Below, one piece after another: positions 7,621 through 10,197 of a stretch of 10,197 nucleotides of DNA; the first letter of the stretch is position 1; the number at the start of each line of letters is the position of its first letter. Below the pieces are notes generated by a model. It saw only the letters and a list, made by a program, of their open reading frames with translations, ran no database searches and was not told the origin of the DNA. The stretch is taken from positions 1 to 10,197 of the forward strand of contig JAUWMO010000101.1 in the NCBI GenBank assembly GCA_030613125.1, read 5' to 3'. This DNA comes from Bacteroidota bacterium. Its GTDB lineage: Bacteria > Bacteroidota > Bacteroidia > Bacteroidales > VadinHA17. The position numbers were made by a program, and so were the translations under genes.

Positions 7621-8506
7621 GACTCATTAAAACAGCACTTTCAGTTGGCATATTCCTGTCAATTTTCCTTATCAGACCTTGAAGGACTTTCCCCGGTCCT
7701 ACTTCAATGAATGAACTTGCCCCGTCACGGATCATGTTTATAACTGTTTGTGTCCATCTTATTGGTGATGTCAATTGACGGATAAGGTTTTCTTTTATCT
7801 TTTCAGGATCATTTGAAGGCTCAGCTGAGTAATTTTGATATATTGGACAAACAGGCCTGGAGAATTGTGTTTGATAAATTGCTTTTGTAAGTTCTTCCTG
7901 AGCCGGGACCATAAGTGGAGAATGGAACGCACCGCCAACAACAAGTTTTAATGCCCGTTTTGCTCCACAACTTAATAATTCATCTATAGCCATATCAATT
8001 CCTTTGATCGATCCGGATATCACAATTTGACCAGGGCTGTTATAGTTTGCGGGAACAACAACCTCTCCTATATTTGAACATATATCTTCTACTATTTTAT
8101 CTTCAAGTCCAATAATAGCAGCCATTGTGGAAGGCTCAGTTTCGCATGCTTTTTGCATGGCCATAGCCCTTTTTGCAACAAGGTTTAGTCCATCAACAAA
8201 AGAAAGAGTCCTATTTGCCACGAGAGCTGAGAATTCACCTAGGGAGTGTCCCGCAACCATCTCAGGATGAATTTTTTCGTCCAGAGTTAAGGCCAGAATG
8301 GTAGAATGAAGAAAAATAGCGGGTTGGGTAACTTTTGTTTGTTTCAGATCTTCCTCAGACCCGTGAAACATTATTTCAGTTATTTTAAAACCAAGTACTT
8401 CATTTGCTGATTCAAATAATTCCTTGCCAGTTTCAGAGTTATCAAATATTTCCTTTCCCATTCCAGGAAATTGTGCTCCCTGGCCAGGAAAAACGTAAGC
8501 TTTCAT
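7607..8506 (-). CDS. fabD: Malonyl-CoA:acyl-carrier-protein transacylase
   Basis: FabD moves malonyl from CoA to acyl carrier protein, giving the extender substrate for type II fatty acid synthesis in the cytoplasm. The 299 residues match the usual size. GQGAQFPGMG is at 8-17. The nucleophile is Ser88 in GHSLGEFSAL (86-95). The malonyl-carboxylate Arg is Arg113 (LVAKRAMAMQ), and ANYNSPGQIVISG lies at 153-165. The catalytic His is His195 in GAFHSPLM. FIEVGPGKVLQGLIRKI closes the acyltransferase fold at 266-282. The position equal to E. coli Gln250 is Arg here (SPIRW), a substitution I believe is common in the family. It is the last gene of the minus-strand operon, 25 bases after folE. Its 3' end overlaps the converging 993-residue gene by 14 bases. 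The ATG places the GQG motif at the expected distance from the N-terminus. Confidence 0.96.
   Translation of the reverse strand: MKAYVFPGQGAQFPGMGKEIFDNSETGKELFESANEVLGFKITEIMFHGSEEDLKQTKVTQPAIFLHSTILALTLDEKIHPEMVAGHSLGEFSALVANRTLSFVDGLNLVAKRAMAMQKACETEPSTMAAIIGLEDKIVEDICSNIGEVVVPANYNSPGQIVISGSIKGIDMAIDELLSCGAKRALKLVVGGAFHSPLMVPAQEELTKAIYQTQFSRPVCPIYQNYSAEPSNDPEKIKENLIRQLTSPIRWTQTVINMIRDGASSFIEVGPGKVLQGLIRKIDRNMPTESAVLMSPKDL
7612..7624. repeat. Palindrome at the convergent gene ends
   Basis: AGTCCT (7612-7617) and AGGACT (7619-7624) form a perfect inverted repeat around one central T. The repeat covers the TAG stop of the plus-strand 993-residue gene and lies within the last codons of minus-strand fabD. 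As RNA the usable stem would be only about 4 pairs with a 5-base loop, and no T run follows on either strand. It is therefore not a convincing terminator by itself. Confidence 0.4.
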
Positions 8507-8531
8507 ATAAATTTCGGTTTGATTATATTAC

Positions 8532-9167
8532 TCAATGCAATTTGGATCCGATTAAATGGATAAATTCTTCCCTTGTGGCTACTTTTAAGAATTCTCCGGT
8601 AAAAGCTGAAGTTGTAGTCACTGAGTTTTGTTTCTGAATGCCTCGCATCATCATACACAAATGCTGGGCTTCAATAACTACTGCTACACCAAGTGGATTA
8701 AGGGTCTCCTGAATACAGTCCCTTATCTGCGTTGTTAGCCTCTCCTGAACCTGTAATCTTCGGGCAAAAGCTTCAACTACCCTGGCAATTTTGCTTAAAC
8801 CTGTTATGTACTTATCAGGTATATAGGCTACATGAGCTTTACCAAAAAATGGTATCATATGATGCTCACACATAGAATATATCTCAATATCTTTAACAAG
8901 CACCATCTGCTGATAATCCTCACGAAACATTGCTGATTTGATTATTTCCTCAGGATTGTGGTTATAACCCTGCATAAGGAATTGGATAGCTTTTGCTACT
9001 CTCAAAGGAGTTTTTTCCAGACCTTCCCGTAATGTATCCTCGCCAACTAATTCAATTATACCACGGTAATGAACTGATAATTTTTTGATGTTTTCATCAT
9101 TCCACTTATCAATTCTTTTGTAACCAAATTCAAGATCTTCGTAATCTCCATTGTTTATAGGATTCAT
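8532..9167 (-). CDS. folE: GTP cyclohydrolase I
   Basis: FolE converts GTP to 7,8-dihydroneopterin triphosphate plus formate, the entry step to folate, tetrahydropterins and queuosine-type deazapurines. The 211-residue protein carries the complete type IA signature. EGLEKTPLRVAKA is at 48-60. The zinc ligands are Cys100 and His103 in MCEHHMIPF, with Cys171 in HLCMMMRG; they match E. coli Cys110, His113 and Cys181. Catalytic His102 and His169 are also present. GLSKIARVVEAFARRLQVQE (123-142) and QNSVTTTSAFTGEF (180-193) complete the core. The roughly 30-residue N-terminal stretch before the first core helix is variable in the family. It lies 14 bases after the PTPS/QueD-family gene and 25 before fabD on the same strand, so co-transcription is likely. 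The PTPS-family neighbour uses the FolE product. Confidence 0.97.
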   Translation of the reverse strand: MNPINNGDYEDLEFGYKRIDKWNDENIKKLSVHYRGIIELVGEDTLREGLEKTPLRVAKAIQFLMQGYNHNPEEIIKSAMFREDYQQMVLVKDIEIYSMCEHHMIPFFGKAHVAYIPDKYITGLSKIARVVEAFARRLQVQERLTTQIRDCIQETLNPLGVAVVIEAQHLCMMMRGIQKQNSVTTTSAFTGEFLKVATREEFIHLIGSKLH

Positions 9168-9181
9168 AATGAATTTATTTG

Positions 9182-9595
9182 TTAATCTCCAAAATATTCC
9201 ACTGAATTATTTTCTGTTTCCACGATCTTTACCATGTGTAATTCTGCGCCCATTTTATTAATATGTGGTAAAAGAGTTTCCCAAATTGCAACAGCAAGAT
9301 TTTCTGTTGATGCAACTTTCCCGTTCATGAACTTAACTTCAAGATTCATATTTTTATGGTCGATCTCATTAATAATGTATTTCTTAATGATCTCACTCAG
9401 TGATCTAATATTAATAACAAAGCCTAATTCCTCTTTCAAATTGCCTTTTATTGTGACAAAAAGTTCATAATTATGACCATGCCAGTTTGGATTGGAACAT
9501 TTTCCATATATCTGGTAATTTTTCTCATCCGGCCAATCCGGATTGAACAGACGGTGAGCAGCATTAAACCTTTCTCTCCTGGTAAGGTAGATCAT
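9182..9595 (-). CDS. 6-pyruvoyl-tetrahydropterin synthase / QueD family enzyme
   Basis: This 137-residue protein is a zinc-dependent lyase of the PTPS/QueD (COG0720) family acting on dihydroneopterin triphosphate. FNAAHRL (10-16) supplies zinc ligand His14; His39 and His41 in the HGH motif are the other ligands. The catalytic cysteine is Cys33 in YGKCSNPNWHGHNYE, so the spacing is C-x5-HGH, as in eukaryotic PTPS, whereas typical QueD has C-x3-HGH. Asp79-His80 (DHKNMNLEV) and Glu127 (ETENNSVEY) complete the active site, and the region around STENLAVAIWETL (96-108) also reads like animal PTPS. From family knowledge this spacing suggests 6-pyruvoyltetrahydropterin formation, but 6-carboxy-tetrahydropterin synthesis for queuosine cannot be excluded, so no gene symbol is given. 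It is the first gene of the minus-strand unit leading into folE and fabD. Its ATG is 118 bases from the divergent mqnB-like gene. Confidence 0.92.
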   Translation of the reverse strand: MIYLTRRERFNAAHRLFNPDWPDEKNYQIYGKCSNPNWHGHNYELFVTIKGNLKEELGFVINIRSLSEIIKKYIINEIDHKNMNLEVKFMNGKVASTENLAVAIWETLLPHINKMGAELHMVKIVETENNSVEYFGD

Positions 9596-9713
9596 ACGTT
9601 CTTTTTAACATTATATTTGCAATTATTCATAACAATCCATAGAATAGTTTCACTATTTTAGCGAAGCAGACCTGGATACCTTTTTACAAATAAGTTCAAA
9701 AGTATATAAAAGC
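9596..9713. promoter_or_regulatory. Divergent promoter region with a small inverted repeat
   Basis: This 118-base AT-rich space separates the minus-strand PTPS-folE-fabD unit from the plus-strand mqnB-like gene, so it should contain both promoters. It holds the inverted repeat AATAGT (9643-9648) / ACTATT (9652-9657) with a TTC loop, roughly central between the two starts, which could be an operator or a weak hairpin. The near-match TACCTTTT at 9677-9684 resembles a Bacteroidota -7 element for the plus-strand gene but misses the final G, and no paired -33 element is clear. The region's role follows from gene orientation, not from a strong motif. Confidence 0.4.
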
Positions 9714-10197
9714 TTGAAAATTCTTTGTGTTTCAGCAACAAAAATTGAAGTTGCACCTCTGATAAAAAAAATCAAGAAGTTATTGAATCCATTGGATCAT
9801 AATTGTATATACCAATTTCGTGATCTTGAGATTCAATTTCTAATAACCGGGATAGGAAGCGTTAATACTACATATTTTCTTACCCGGGAATTAACCCGAC
9901 AAATATTTGACCTGATAATCAATATTGGGATTGCTGGCAGTTTTAACAAGAGTATTGAAATTGGAAGTGTAGTGGAGGTACGGGAAGAAACATTTGCAGA
10001 TCTGGGAGTATTTGATGAAAAGGGATTTAAAACCTTGTTCGATTCAGGCTTTTTGGAAAAAAATGTTTTTCCATTTATAGATGGTAAGTTGATAAATCAA
10101 AAAAATGATTCTTTTACTGATCTTTTTCCAGGATTAAAAAAAGTGTCAGGGGTGACGGTAATCAGTCCTTCAGGAAATTTAGAGAGGGTAAAGATTA
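9714..10197 (+). CDS. mqnB: Futalosine hydrolase, partial at right edge, TTG start
   Basis: The frame from TTG 9714 stays open to the window end (161 codons) and encodes a nucleosidase of the PNP/UDP phosphorylase superfamily. MqnB removes hypoxanthine from futalosine in the alternative menaquinone pathway. Visible motifs are KILCVSATKIEVAPL (2-16), LITGIGSVNT (43-52), LIINIGIAGSFN (67-78), IGSVVEVREETFADLG (83-98) and a later FP-x-x-DGKL segment. The FADLG element and the GIAGSF/VVEV pairing favour futalosine hydrolase over MTA/SAH nucleosidase. Roughly the last quarter, expected to carry the catalytic acidic residue, lies outside the window. No in-frame ATG exists between the upstream stop (TAG 9645-9647) and the conserved N-terminus. 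TTG 9714 places MKIL exactly where homologues begin, so it is the preferred start. The gene is divergent from the PTPS-folE-fabD unit. Confidence 0.85.
   Translation, partial: MKILCVSATKIEVAPLIKKIKKLLNPLDHNCIYQFRDLEIQFLITGIGSVNTTYFLTRELTRQIFDLIINIGIAGSFNKSIEIGSVVEVREETFADLGVFDEKGFKTLFDSGFLEKNVFPFIDGKLINQKNDSFTDLFPGLKKVSGVTVISPSGNLERVKI

Noticed and set aside
8404..8637. Plus-strand open frame across the fabD-folE junction
   Set aside because: It is antisense to two well-supported genes, has no recognisable motif, and looks like a shadow frame.
9234..9661. Two plus-strand open frames antisense to the PTPS-family gene
   Set aside because: They lie opposite a gene with a complete active site; their hydrophobic content reflects the complementary strand of AT-rich coding DNA.

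Overview
The window looks like a chromosomal segment of a Bacteroidota (Bacteroidetes-type) bacterium. The DNA is AT-rich and the genes lack clear Shine-Dalgarno sites. The second-position evidence is the gene set itself: a two-subunit KorA/KorB 2-oxoacid:ferredoxin oxidoreductase, and a roughly 990-residue receiver/PEP-pyruvate-binding fusion protein that I recall mainly from this phylum. The organism is probably anaerobic or facultative, because it carries a ferredoxin-linked 2-oxoacid oxidoreductase and a futalosine-route menaquinone gene. No insertion sequence, tRNA, rRNA, CRISPR array or phage gene was seen.

Layout, left to right. A plus-strand glutamate racemase (murI, 35-847) is followed by a 522-base gap with no convincing gene, only a 72-codon open stretch on the minus strand that may be a gene remnant. 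Next is the tight plus-strand pair korA-korB (1370-4234), closed by a clear intrinsic terminator at 4257-4280. A second plus-strand unit follows: a 63-residue membrane/coiled-coil protein starting at GTG (4429-4620), then a 993-residue protein with two receiver-like domains and a PPDK-type ATP-grasp domain (4639-7620). The two are in the same reading frame with a single TAA between them.

The right part holds a minus-strand operon transcribed leftward: a 6-pyruvoyl-tetrahydropterin synthase/QueD family enzyme (9595-9182), folE (9167-8532) and fabD (8506-7607). fabD ends inside the last 14 bases of the 993-residue gene, so these two genes converge and overlap. A divergent plus-strand gene, mqnB-like futalosine hydrolase with a TTG start (9714 onward), runs off the right edge.

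How the genes connect: KorAB links 2-oxoacids, CoA and ferredoxin. The large fusion protein has the ATP-binding module of PEP synthase/PPDK but lacks their phosphohistidine and PEP domains, so it is better read as a signalling or regulatory relative than as a gluconeogenic enzyme. FolE supplies dihydroneopterin triphosphate, the substrate of the neighbouring PTPS-family enzyme. MurI, FabD and MqnB serve peptidoglycan, fatty acid and menaquinone synthesis. The most interesting items are the fusion protein with its small same-frame upstream partner, and the eukaryote-like zinc/catalytic motif of the PTPS homologue.
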